From contig CAMCBV010000001.1 in NCBI GenBank assembly GCA_945873125.1, positions 62,001 to 126,000 on the forward strand: a stretch of 64,000 bases of DNA, in the 5' to 3' direction. This DNA comes from Prosthecobacter debontii. GTDB lineage: Bacteria > Verrucomicrobiota > Verrucomicrobiia > Verrucomicrobiales > Akkermansiaceae. Under the pieces are notes generated by a model, which ran no database searches, was not told the origin of the DNA, and saw only the letters and a program-made list of their open reading frames with translations. Made by a program: the position numbers and the translations under genes. This document shows positions 8,733-16,597 of the stretch, in pieces. The first letter of the stretch is position 1. Every line of letters begins with the position of its first letter.

Positions 8733-8870
8733 TCATTGTTTCTCATTCGCTGCGCAACCGCAGCCGTGTCCGCAGGATTTTTTGGATTTCTTTTTGAAGA
8801 AAAGACGAAAAGCAAAGATCACGAGCGTGATCGCAACGATACCAAGGGCGATGTAACTTTGCCACTCCAT
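8733..8870 (-). CDS. Small FeoB-associated Cys-rich membrane protein
   Basis: A 45-residue protein: MEWQSYIALGIVAITLVIF opens a single membrane helix (about residues 5-22), followed by a basic stretch (FFKKKSKKS) and a cysteine cluster CGHGCGC before the C-terminus. This layout is that of the FeoB-associated Cys-rich small membrane proteins found at the end of feo operons. The start lies 4 bases beyond the feoB stop, so the order is feoA-feoB-this gene. The cysteines probably bind iron or another metal at the cytoplasmic face of the transporter, which is inferred from the family position rather than shown. Confidence 0.8.
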   Translation of the reverse strand: MEWQSYIALGIVAITLVIFAFRLFFKKKSKKSCGHGCGCAANEKQ

Positions 8871-8874
8871 AAGA

Positions 8875-10764
8875 TTAAAAGCCTAACAGGGAACCCGTCT
8901 GAAAGATGAGCCATGACGCAAGATATGCGAAGCCTGACATGAAGGCAAACTGCCCGACCGCCCATTTCCACGAACCCGACTCACGGGCAACGACGGCAGT
9001 AGTCGGCAGGCACTGCAGGGCGTAGATGAAAAACACAAGCAGCGAAATCAAGCTCATTGACGTAAACAGCGGTCGACCGTCCGGCCAGGTGGCAGTTTGC
9101 ATTTTCGCACGGATCAGGCTTCGGTTTTTCACATCGTCATCCGTTTCCTCCACGCTGAAAATGATGGCGATGGAAGAGACAAAGACCTCACGGGCGGCAA
9201 AGGAAGTCAGAATGGCCGTGCCGGTGCGGCCATCAAACCCAAGCGGCTTCACCACGGGTTCGATCAACTCCCCAATTCTACCCATCGCGCTGTGTGCGAG
9301 AACTTCACCTGGATCCGTCGAATCGGATTTTGGATAAGTTTTGAGAGCCCAAAGAAGAATGGAGAGACCGAGAATGATCGTTCCTGCTTTGCGAACAAAG
9401 GCCCATCCGCGATCGAGTACATGGCGAAAAACATATGACCACTGGGGTCTCCGATAAGGTGGCAGCTCAAGCATGAAATGGCGGACAATCTTATCCGGCC
9501 CCAGTTTACCACGTAGAATCCTAGCGGCTAAGAATGCGGTTAGGGTTCCAAGCGTGTAAATGCAGAATAAAACCAGCGCCTGTTTCCAAGTGCCTTCGTT
9601 TTCGTGAAGCAGTAAGGGAATGATCAGGAAATAAACCGGAAGGCGTGCGGAGCAGCTCATCCATGGAGCAACAAATATCGTGACCAAACGCTCCTTGGCG
9701 GAATCGATGGTGCGAGTCGCCATCACGCCGGGTATGGCGCAGGCATAGGAGCTGAAAAGCGGAAGGAAGGCTTTGCCGCTCAGCCCTGCTTTCGCCATGA
9801 CGTGATCCATCAGGAAAGCCGCCCGTGACATGTAGCCTGAGCTTTCCAACAGGCCGATGAAGAAAAACAGCAGAAGGATTTGTGGCAGGAAAACGAGCAC
9901 GCCGCCGACACCGCCGATAACTCCGTCGACCAAGAGGGAACGTAGATCACCTTCCGGCATCATGGCATTCACCCATTCACCGAAGCTGCCGAGCGCTGAG
10001 TCGATGAAATCCATGGGGATGGATGCAAAGGAAAAGATCGACCAGAACAGGATGAACATGATCGCAAGGAAAGCTACCCAACCTAGGAAGGGATGGAGCA
10101 AAATCGAATCAAGCCTGTCGGTAAAATTCCGTTGTTGGGAATCCGGCCGTCGCGCAGCGAGTTCGCAGAGCGAGGCCACGAATGCACGGCGGTTTGTTTC
10201 AAGGTTGTCCGTTTGCGTGAGCCATGAAACTTCCGAAGCATGTGGAAACGGATGACGTAGTGCTTGTTTGAGCTCAATGATTCCCTTCGAGGCGTTCGCC
10301 TGCATCGGCACGACGGGAATACCGAGTTCTTCGGAGAGTTTTGCGGGATCCAGCCTGAGTCCGGATTTTTCCGCAACATCGACCATATTGAGTGCAAGCA
10401 CGCAAGGCAGGCCGAGCTCGATCACTTGAAGGACGAGCTGAAGGTGGCGTTCCAGATTTGAGGCATCCACCACACAGACCACAAGATCGGGTTTGGCGAT
10501 CCCATCTAACTTTCCAGTCAATGCATCGAGCGCGATCTGTTCATCTGGCGAGCCGGCATCGGTACGAAGCGAGTAACAACCCGGAAGATCGAGCACATGG
10601 AGTTTTTTCCCATGAGGCGTGTAAGTCTCGCCACTTTTGACTTCCACCGTCACGCCTGCGTAGTTTCCAACCCTCTGGTTTTTTCCTGTTAGGGCATTGA
10701 ACAGGGTAGATTTTCCCGAGTTGGGGTTACCGAGAAGCGCGATGATTGAGGGATTCTCTGACAC
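8875..10764 (-). CDS. feoB: Ferrous iron transporter FeoB
   Basis: Inner-membrane Fe(II) importer of 629 residues. The N-terminal G-domain has G1 GNPNSGKST (12-20), G3 DLPGCYSL (59-66) and G4 NMVD (126-129). The C-terminal part (from about 210) is the polytopic channel with the two Gate motifs: VFLPQILLLFFFIGLLESSGYMSRAAF in the first, and LPPYRRPQW plus the Cys-containing SCSARLPVY segment in the second. It is shorter than the E. coli protein, mainly in the loop between the G-domain and the channel. It sits between feoA (18-base gap) and the small Cys-rich gene; a Fur-type site precedes feoA, so iron repression is expected. Confidence 0.96.
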   Translation of the reverse strand: MSENPSIIALLGNPNSGKSTLFNALTGKNQRVGNYAGVTVEVKSGETYTPHGKKLHVLDLPGCYSLRTDAGSPDEQIALDALTGKLDGIAKPDLVVCVVDASNLERHLQLVLQVIELGLPCVLALNMVDVAEKSGLRLDPAKLSEELGIPVVPMQANASKGIIELKQALRHPFPHASEVSWLTQTDNLETNRRAFVASLCELAARRPDSQQRNFTDRLDSILLHPFLGWVAFLAIMFILFWSIFSFASIPMDFIDSALGSFGEWVNAMMPEGDLRSLLVDGVIGGVGGVLVFLPQILLLFFFIGLLESSGYMSRAAFLMDHVMAKAGLSGKAFLPLFSSYACAIPGVMATRTIDSAKERLVTIFVAPWMSCSARLPVYFLIIPLLLHENEGTWKQALVLFCIYTLGTLTAFLAARILRGKLGPDKIVRHFMLELPPYRRPQWSYVFRHVLDRGWAFVRKAGTIILGLSILLWALKTYPKSDSTDPGEVLAHSAMGRIGELIEPVVKPLGFDGRTGTAILTSFAAREVFVSSIAIIFSVEETDDDVKNRSLIRAKMQTATWPDGRPLFTSMSLISLLVFFIYALQCLPTTAVVARESGSWKWAVGQFAFMSGFAYLASWLIFQTGSLLGF

Positions 10765-10782
10765 AGCGTTGATACGTCGGGA

Positions 10783-11025
10783 TTAGCGAATGGGATCAAC
10801 CAGAACTTGCTCCGCCAATTCACGACTGATCGCCATTTTCGCACCGCAAACCGTGCAAACTAAATTGCGACCGTTTGAAATTTTACGCAGCTGCATTTGC
10901 TCGCAAAAACCAAGATCCCGAAGACGATCACATGCAGGACCGTTAAGGCTACTGATCCGAACGTCACAATTGAGACTCACCTCGTTAAGGGTGAGTTGAC
11001 GTTGGCTTGGCTGACGGGTTGTCAT
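10783..11025 (-). CDS. feoA: FeoA, SH3-like partner of FeoB
   Basis: An 80-residue cytoplasmic protein with the FeoA SH3-like fold: LRDLGFCEQMQLRKIS is the family core and CTVCGAKMAISRELAEQVLV the C-terminal strand pattern. It is thought to regulate the FeoB GTPase. The start ATG at 11025 lies 18 bases from the proximal edge of the presumed Fur operator. It carries a CTVCG pair, which is not universal in FeoA and might contribute to metal sensing; that is speculation. Confidence 0.9.
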   Translation of the reverse strand: MTTRQPSQRQLTLNEVSLNCDVRISSLNGPACDRLRDLGFCEQMQLRKISNGRNLVCTVCGAKMAISRELAEQVLVDPIR

Positions 11026-11042
11026 CGAGAGAAAAGTCGGCT

Positions 11043-11062
11043 AATTGAGATTGATTTGCAAT
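11043..11062 (-). promoter_or_regulatory. Probable Fur box upstream of feoAB
   Basis: Read on the minus strand, ATTGCAAATCAATCTCAATT is a partial palindrome. Its core TGCAAATCAATCTCA differs by one base from the common Fur-box form TGCAAATCATTCTCA. It lies just upstream of feoA and nowhere near another minus-strand start. Position and sequence together support Fur control; binding is not demonstrated. Confidence 0.6.
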
Positions 11063-11116
11063 AAGAAAAATAACTAGGAGCGAAAAAACGCCTCGGGATC
11101 CCTACAGCAACCCGCT

Positions 11117-11620
11117 ATGCATCTTTCAAGCATGGATGAGACGGATTGGAAAAACTGGCAGGCAGAAATTGAGGCGACCCTGATGTTTGTTGTGAAAGAC
11201 GGGCAAATCCTGCTAATTGAGAAAAAACGCGGTCACGGGCAAGGAAAGGTGAACGGTCCTGGAGGGAAAATGGATCCAGGTGAAAGCCCGCTTGATGGGG
11301 CGGTGCGGGAAACCGAGGAAGAGCTCTGCATTTCCGTCAAAGACGCCCAAAAAGTGGCGGAGCTATGGTTCCGGATGTCGGATTACCCGAGTTTGCGTTG
11401 TCATGTGTTTTTGGCCAGCGAGTTTGTGGGAGAACCCACCGAAACCCCGGAAGCTGCGCCATTTTGGGCACCGCTGGATCGCATCCCCTACGACCGCATG
11501 TGGGAAGACGACCGCCACTGGCTACCACAAGTCCTGGCCGGGCAAACCTTGATCGGAAAATTCAGCTTCGAAGGCGAGCGGATGCTGACGAAAGAGATCA
11601 CGCTGGGATGGGATTTTTAG
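11117..11620 (+). CDS. Nudix hydrolase, MTH1-like (8-oxo-dGTP diphosphatase type)
   Basis: A 167-residue Nudix enzyme, probably cleaning damaged nucleoside triphosphates. The Nudix box spans about residues 52-74: GKMDPGESPLDGAVRETEEE, fitting Gx5Ex7REUxEE with Thr in the first hydrophobic position and Cys where the final Gly normally stands. The preceding KRGHGQGKVNGPGGK segment is typical of MTH1-like proteins, and the later WEDDRHWLPQVLAG segment also recurs in that branch. ATG 11117 and an in-frame ATG five codons on are both possible starts. It is transcribed away from the feo operon. Confidence 0.85.
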   Translation: MHLSSMDETDWKNWQAEIEATLMFVVKDGQILLIEKKRGHGQGKVNGPGGKMDPGESPLDGAVRETEEELCISVKDAQKVAELWFRMSDYPSLRCHVFLASEFVGEPTETPEAAPFWAPLDRIPYDRMWEDDRHWLPQVLAGQTLIGKFSFEGERMLTKEITLGWDF

Positions 11621-11714
11621 GTGCAACACTTTGTGAGATGTATGGAACTCCTCAGTTAGCAAGGTCACAATATATACTTGGGTTTTATGATCAACTATGG
11701 AAAGAAAGTCCTAC

Positions 11715-12473
11715 ATGAAACGAATTCTCATTATTAATCCAAATACGGCGAAGGAAACTGCGGAGGTGATGCAAGAACAATGCCGTGCGGTCGCCGAGCC
11801 CGGCACCCATGTCGATGCAACTTATATCAAATCCAGGCCCGGTTTTTCCAGTTACAAGGTTTTCAGCTACGTGGATCTTGCTATCTGTACGACTGAGTCC
11901 ATTAAAATCGCATGGCAGAATCGCAATAACTATGACGGCATTATCGTTGCAGGATTCTCCGATGTTGGGGTGGATGCGATGAAAGAGATTTTGGAAATAC
12001 CTGTGTTGGGAATTGCTGAAGCATCCTATCACATGGCGAGCCTTATCAGTCATCGTTTCACAGTGCTCACTGGAACAAGCAAGTGGACTCCGCCCAAGGA
12101 CGACTATGTGCGTGCTCTTGGTGTGGAGACAAAAGTGGCGTCTTTCAGGACGTACAGCGAATGGAATGAATCCGATTCCTTCGAGGAACTCAAAGCTCGC
12201 CTTCTTTCAATCGCCCGAACAGCAATGGCTGAAGACGGAGCGGAAGCAGTCATTCTTGGTGGCGGTCCTCTGGTTGGCTACGGCAAACTTCTTCAGGAAG
12301 AACTCGGCATTCCCGTGATCGACCCTACGATTGCAGCCTTTAAACTCATGGAGAGTATGATTGCGCTTGGATATAGCCAGAGCAAGAAATGCAAATGGTC
12401 TGAGCCTCTCGACAAACTCGGCGACTCGTCAGGTTTCATTCCTTATGATCGTGGCTGGCTGGACGAAGCTTAA
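11715..12473 (+). CDS. Asp/Glu/hydantoin racemase-family protein lacking both catalytic Cys
   Basis: A 252-residue cytoplasmic protein of the Asp/Glu/hydantoin racemase superfamily. ILIINPNTAKETAEVM (4-19) is the N-terminal signature, VLGIAEASYHMA and FTVLTG mark the middle, and AEAVILGGGPLVGYG the second half-site. In racemases the active site uses two cysteines. Here the first position reads VAGFSDVG (Gly80) and the second ILGGGP (Gly183 region), so neither is present; the only remaining cysteines (23, 58, 226) are elsewhere. I take ATG 11715 (MKRILI) rather than the upstream GTG/ATG at 11697. Cys-less relatives include maleate isomerase- and decarboxylase-like members, so a non-racemase reaction, or loss of activity, is possible. 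It converges with the amidohydrolase gene 90 bases away. Confidence 0.8.
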   Translation: MKRILIINPNTAKETAEVMQEQCRAVAEPGTHVDATYIKSRPGFSSYKVFSYVDLAICTTESIKIAWQNRNNYDGIIVAGFSDVGVDAMKEILEIPVLGIAEASYHMASLISHRFTVLTGTSKWTPPKDDYVRALGVETKVASFRTYSEWNESDSFEELKARLLSIARTAMAEDGAEAVILGGGPLVGYGKLLQEELGIPVIDPTIAAFKLMESMIALGYSQSKKCKWSEPLDKLGDSSGFIPYDRGWLDEA

Positions 12474-12562
12474 TCATAGTTTTCGCTCGAACTGCCTGTC
12501 CAATCGCGACTTTAACGACTTCTATGCGATTGGCCTATCAATCGTCTTAATTTCGAATTTTT

Positions 12563-13663
12563 CTAGGATCGGGTGAACTTGATTGCCGCAAGTCTTTCCT
12601 TTTCATCGAGTTCTAGGTGATTGCGGATCTGTCCCTGTTGCTGGGTTGTAAGTGCCCTGCCAGATCCCAAGCGAGCCAAGATGGGAATATCGTAAAATCG
12701 AATGGCATTACATAGGACGAACATCTCATCCATCAAATCCGCCGTTCCCGCAGGTGAGGTGATGTCATTGATATTATCCGACGCGATGCGCACGGGAATT
12801 CCCTCAGCGAGAAATTCCAATACACGCGCAATCGAGTTATGAGTCGGGGCATTCACCTCTCGGAGCTGGCGCATGCTGATAGCGGCAGATGGGCAACAAA
12901 TCACGCCCACTTGCGCTGATTTCATGCGAGCCACCATTTCTTTAAAACGTGTTTCCTCATAAGCGGATGGGGAAATCGCATGAACGAACCACACTTGGGG
13001 CTCGTCTGATTTCGCCATGCCCAAGGACTCCATTTCTTCCAAGACAATCTCGAGAGCATCTTCTTCGGGATCATTTTTCTGATCCACGTGCATGTGGATT
13101 GGCTTGTTGCCATTACGATTTGATAAATCAAGAACCCTGCGCACGCTCTCACGAAATCCGATATGATCCGGATACATTCTCTGATCATCTCGCTCCGGCA
13201 ATGCCCCGATGAAGTCCGCGTGTTGTGCTGTTTCTTCCACAAGGCTCCAGCTCTCAGGAGCATCGTCCCGAAATCCAAGTGGCGAATATGCTCCAAGTTG
13301 AATGTCAATTTTTGCGGCGTATTTCGATTTGATCTCCAGCCACTTGTCAAAAGTCGACCTTCCCAAGGTACTGACAGCAACATCGACAAGGGTATCGGCA
13401 CGTGTCGTTCCCGTCTCAATCATCAACCCCAAAAAATGGTCCATGCGTTCTTGAAATTGATTGCCCTTGAAACTATCGCTACCATGAATGAGCGGGATCA
13501 ATCCATGTTTTGCCGCGATCGAAAGGTGTGAATCCGACGCCTTCTCTAGAGCTCGTTTCGTATCGACCAGTGTTCCGGCACGACAAAGATGCAGGTGAGA
13601 GTTGTGAAATCCGCCGAGTTGGATGACTTCCTTATAGAGTTCTTTGAAATACGGACTGTTCAC
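12563..13663 (-). CDS. Cytosine-deaminase-like amidohydrolase
   Basis: A 366-residue metal-dependent hydrolase of the amidohydrolase superfamily. Metal ligands read HSHLH (His23, His25), IHMHVDQ (His190, His192), WFVHAIS (His228) and ASDNIND (Asp296), the one-metal pattern of cytosine deaminase and related TRZ/ATZ enzymes. The small N-terminal beta-sandwich usual in this group is absent: the HxH is at residue 23. The start is GTG, overlapping the stop of the upstream adenylation-domain gene in GTGA, which indicates translational coupling and a shared pathway. Substrate unknown; cyclic amide, amidine or deamination of a heterocycle would all fit. The run of ordered metal ligands argues for an active enzyme. 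Confidence 0.78.
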   Translation of the reverse strand: MNSPYFKELYKEVIQLGGFHNSHLHLCRAGTLVDTKRALEKASDSHLSIAAKHGLIPLIHGSDSFKGNQFQERMDHFLGLMIETGTTRADTLVDVAVSTLGRSTFDKWLEIKSKYAAKIDIQLGAYSPLGFRDDAPESWSLVEETAQHADFIGALPERDDQRMYPDHIGFRESVRRVLDLSNRNGNKPIHMHVDQKNDPEEDALEIVLEEMESLGMAKSDEPQVWFVHAISPSAYEETRFKEMVARMKSAQVGVICCPSAAISMRQLREVNAPTHNSIARVLEFLAEGIPVRIASDNINDITSPAGTADLMDEMFVLCNAIRFYDIPILARLGSGRALTTQQQGQIRNHLELDEKERLAAIKFTRS

Positions 13664-16155
13664 GGCCTGATGATTTTAAGGATGAAATTTTGAATGGCGT
13701 CGTGCATGGAATCGACGTTTTCAGGACGGGTGAAGTTGCCATGACTTCCACGAATTTCCGCCACTTGGATGAAGTTGTTGGTATTCGTGGCGAGCTGTTC
13801 CGCGTCCTCCCGTTCCTGCTTGGTCACCCTGCTCTTCTTCTCCCCGATCAAATATAAGAGGGGGATATTCATCATTTCAACGGGCTTGGAAAGTCGCTCC
13901 ATCAGAACGCATCCCATGGGCATGATCCCGGATTTTTGAAATTTCAACATCAACTGATCTACAACCCGTGCACCTCGGCAGTTTCCGCCGATGAAGAATG
14001 GACGTCCGTTTCTGCGCTTAATAATGAGCTCGTAGTAGTGGTCGGCAACCGCCTCAATGTGCTCATTTGCGACAGAATACATTCCGATAAGACTGGTCGT
14101 TTCCGACCAAACTTCAAGCAGTCGGCCCATTTCCTTATCTGGACTGTTGAAACACCAGTAGAGCGGCGGGTCCTCACCCAAATCAGTATGTCTTCGGCTA
14201 GCCTTGAAAGTCGGCTCGTCGGGCATCGTGGGAATACGGCCCGCTCCCATAACCATTTGTATCTCTCGAACCACAGGGGATAGAGCTTCCGCATGTTCAG
14301 AGACAGGATTGTCTCTGTGATTACGGATTTTTTCGGCCATGTATCGGACGGTGTTGATTCCGAACATGAGTTCGGTGGGTAGCGGCTTGCCAAGCCACTT
14401 CTCAACTTCCAGGAGAAGGCGAACTCCCATCAATGAGTCTCCCCCTGCCGAGAAGAAGTTTTCATCAAGACCAATCGATTCCAAGTCCATTTCACGCGCC
14501 CAGATTTCAGCGAGTTTTTTCTCGATTTCATCAGTCGGGACAGCTGCGGCCTCTTCGGCGTGCTTTCTTGCTGCGATGCCGGCAAGTTCTAATCGATCCA
14601 GTTTTCCGATGGCGGTCAGAGGAAACTCATCAATAAACATAATGCGTTGAGGCACTTTGAAGACCGCTAACTGCTCGGCTGCAAGTGCCCTCAGATCGTT
14701 TTCTGTGCAGGTCATGTCCGGCTTAAGAATAACAGCTGCAGCGACATCCTCACCCAAGGTGCGGTGCTCAATCGGGAATACGGCTGCATCTTCGACCGCA
14801 AAGTGACGTCTTAACACGTCCTCCACTTCCATCGGATTGATTTTTTCTCCACCGCGGTTGATCAGTTGCTTGGAACGACCGGCAAGAAAGAGATGTTGAT
14901 CCTCATCCAAGAATCCCAAATCACCTGTCAGGAACCATCCATCCTTGAAACGCTTCTTATTTTCCTCTTCTTCGTCCTCATAGCCGAGGAATACGTTTTC
15001 TCCCCGAATGCCAATCTCGCCAGTGACGCCCATGGGCACTTCTTTATTGTTGGAGTCAAAAATACGGATTTCGGTTCCAAGAGTAGGGCCGACAGATCCA
15101 AGCTTGCGTGTCGCCGGAGGAAGGCCTGTGGATGTGATCAATGGGCCTGCCTCGGTCATACCGAAGGTCTGAAGCACGGGCACTCCGAATTTTTCCTCAG
15201 CCACAATTTGCAGGCTCTCCGGCAACCTCGAAGCAACCAATCGGAGAACGCGAAGATGATGATTTTTGGTATCAATTTTTTCCCTTTTCGCCAGTGAAAT
15301 GATTTCATGCAAGGCGGTTGGAACGCACTGAAACCATGTAGGCTTGTATTCTTGCAGCAACTGAAAAAACAATGCCGAGTTAAAACCAGAAGTGCATAGT
15401 ATGCTACTGCCGGCGAGCACAGGAGAAAGCAGAAGATCGACGAGACCGCCGATATGATAAAGCTCCCACATGCTCAGGCAGACATCGGACTCAACAAGAT
15501 TTAGGGAATCGGCCACCTCGGCAGCCGAAATGCAAAGGTTTCGATGGCTGAGTGGTACGGACTTCGGCTTGCCTGTCGATCCCGAGGTCATCAAAATCAA
15601 TGCGATTTCATCCTGGTTGGGCTTGAACGGACCACCAAATGGGCGGTTAAAATTTGCCTCTGAAATACGGATGATGGGAATGGATAAATCTTGCGCAGCT
15701 ATTTCAGCCAAAGGGTGCGATTCCTCCACCACGAGGTAATCAGCTTTCAAGCGCTTGAGATACATGCGAAACTCCGCAAGATGATAAGTTGGATTGAGTG
15801 GCATTGCGGTGCCAGTGCAGGCAGCTCCCAAAATAGCCAGGCTCAGTACTGGGCCGTTTGGCATCACGATGGCGAAACGTTTGCACTCAGAATCCCTGCG
15901 ATATCGGGAAGCGAAGCCAGGCAGTAGTTTTTGTATCAGAGGATGATATCCTGAAGATTTCAACCGCAAGCAGGATGCAATTGAATACACTTGTTGCTCC
16001 ATTTCGCGGAATGTCCATGACCCTCCGTCCGGCGATTTCATTGCCACGCGATCCGGCGTTAAGGTTGCCCGCTTAGTTAAAACCCGAGGGATGGTTGCAT
16101 CCGATCCATTTATCATTTCAGATCGATAATCGCAGTCTTGCGTCGGGCTTGCCAT
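13660..16155 (-). CDS. Adenylation-carrier-thioesterase (A-T-TE) protein with Cys nucleophile
   Basis: An 831-residue single-module NRPS-like enzyme. Residues about 20-535 are an adenylate-forming domain: P-loop MTSGSTGKPK (189-198), QTFGMTEAG (329-337), WFLTGDLGFLD (407-417), GRSKQLINRGGEKINP and the A10 lysine in PLTAIGKLDR. The A4 region reads like acyl-CoA/oxalate-CoA ligases and lacks the amino-acid-binding Asp, so a carboxylic acid without an alpha-amino group is the likelier substrate. Residues about 545-612 are a carrier domain with FFSAGGDSL (Ser574 for phosphopantetheine). Residues about 665-831 are an alpha/beta-hydrolase thioesterase whose elbow is GGNCRGA, so Cys726 replaces serine; GSHGNF supplies His805. 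There is no condensation domain. It is the first gene of a two-gene operon. Confidence 0.82.
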   Translation of the reverse strand: MASPTQDCDYRSEMINGSDATIPRVLTKRATLTPDRVAMKSPDGGSWTFREMEQQVYSIASCLRLKSSGYHPLIQKLLPGFASRYRRDSECKRFAIVMPNGPVLSLAILGAACTGTAMPLNPTYHLAEFRMYLKRLKADYLVVEESHPLAEIAAQDLSIPIIRISEANFNRPFGGPFKPNQDEIALILMTSGSTGKPKSVPLSHRNLCISAAEVADSLNLVESDVCLSMWELYHIGGLVDLLLSPVLAGSSILCTSGFNSALFFQLLQEYKPTWFQCVPTALHEIISLAKREKIDTKNHHLRVLRLVASRLPESLQIVAEEKFGVPVLQTFGMTEAGPLITSTGLPPATRKLGSVGPTLGTEIRIFDSNNKEVPMGVTGEIGIRGENVFLGYEDEEEENKKRFKDGWFLTGDLGFLDEDQHLFLAGRSKQLINRGGEKINPMEVEDVLRRHFAVEDAAVFPIEHRTLGEDVAAAVILKPDMTCTENDLRALAAEQLAVFKVPQRIMFIDEFPLTAIGKLDRLELAGIAARKHAEEAAAVPTDEIEKKLAEIWAREMDLESIGLDENFFSAGGDSLMGVRLLLEVEKWLGKPLPTELMFGINTVRYMAEKIRNHRDNPVSEHAEALSPVVREIQMVMGAGRIPTMPDEPTFKASRRHTDLGEDPPLYWCFNSPDKEMGRLLEVWSETTSLIGMYSVANEHIEAVADHYYELIIKRRNGRPFFIGGNCRGARVVDQLMLKFQKSGIMPMGCVLMERLSKPVEMMNIPLLYLIGEKKSRVTKQEREDAEQLATNTNNFIQVAEIRGSHGNFTRPENVDSMHDAIQNFILKIIRP

Positions 16156-16597
16156 AGTTTGGGATTTGCAATTTCTTAAGTCAGTTCTTCACTAAAAAAT
16201 TATGTAATAATTTTTGTGACAACCCTAGTGACTGCATTGAAATCACTTTTGGAAGTCAACCCTTAAAACTCGGTCTATATAGGGCGAAACTCATCCCAAT
16301 AGCCAATACCGATTGCCATGGAATGACAGCGACCTCAGTGTCCCAGATTCTGGGTTAAAGATGAAACAGGATCGTGTCGGTTCGATCCTCGGCGAAGCTC
16401 AAAGCATGAACATCCATTCATTTCCCGCCGTTGGCTTCCTGCAAATCCGCATAAGGATCAGATGTGTCGTGCTGTGGCAATCAGCTTGCTAGTGAATGCG
16501 TCAGCGACTCGAGATGTTGATTACGCCATATCAAAACGAAAAAAGCCGGTTCTCAGGAGAACCGGCTTTAGAAATTTTTGAATCAGGAAGCCTGAAT
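16156..16597. other. Intergenic region with small inverted repeats, no gene
   Basis: About 440 bases between the A-T-TE gene and the L9 terminator/gene. No open frame with a plausible product was found. It contains CCCAGATTCTGGG (16342-16354) and, 14 bases on, AGGATCG-TGTCGGTT-CGATCCT (16368-16389), two short perfect hairpins in tandem. An AT-rich stretch at 16186-16217, next to a minus-strand TTGTCA at 16217-16222, may hold the promoter of the A-T-TE operon, but no good -10 is spaced correctly. The right end holds the L9 terminator. Confidence 0.5.
16540..16569 (-). terminator. Rho-independent terminator of rplI
   Basis: AAAGCCGGTTCTC pairs perfectly with GAGAACCGGCTTT around a 2-base centre; on the minus strand the stem runs into a six-T tract. 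It lies 28 bases past the rplI stop. Confidence 0.88.

Noticed and set aside
16361..16400. tRNA-like GGTTCGATCC motif
   Set aside because: The T-loop-like string is there, but no acceptor, D or anticodon arm can be built around it; it is explained by the inverted repeat at 16368-16389.
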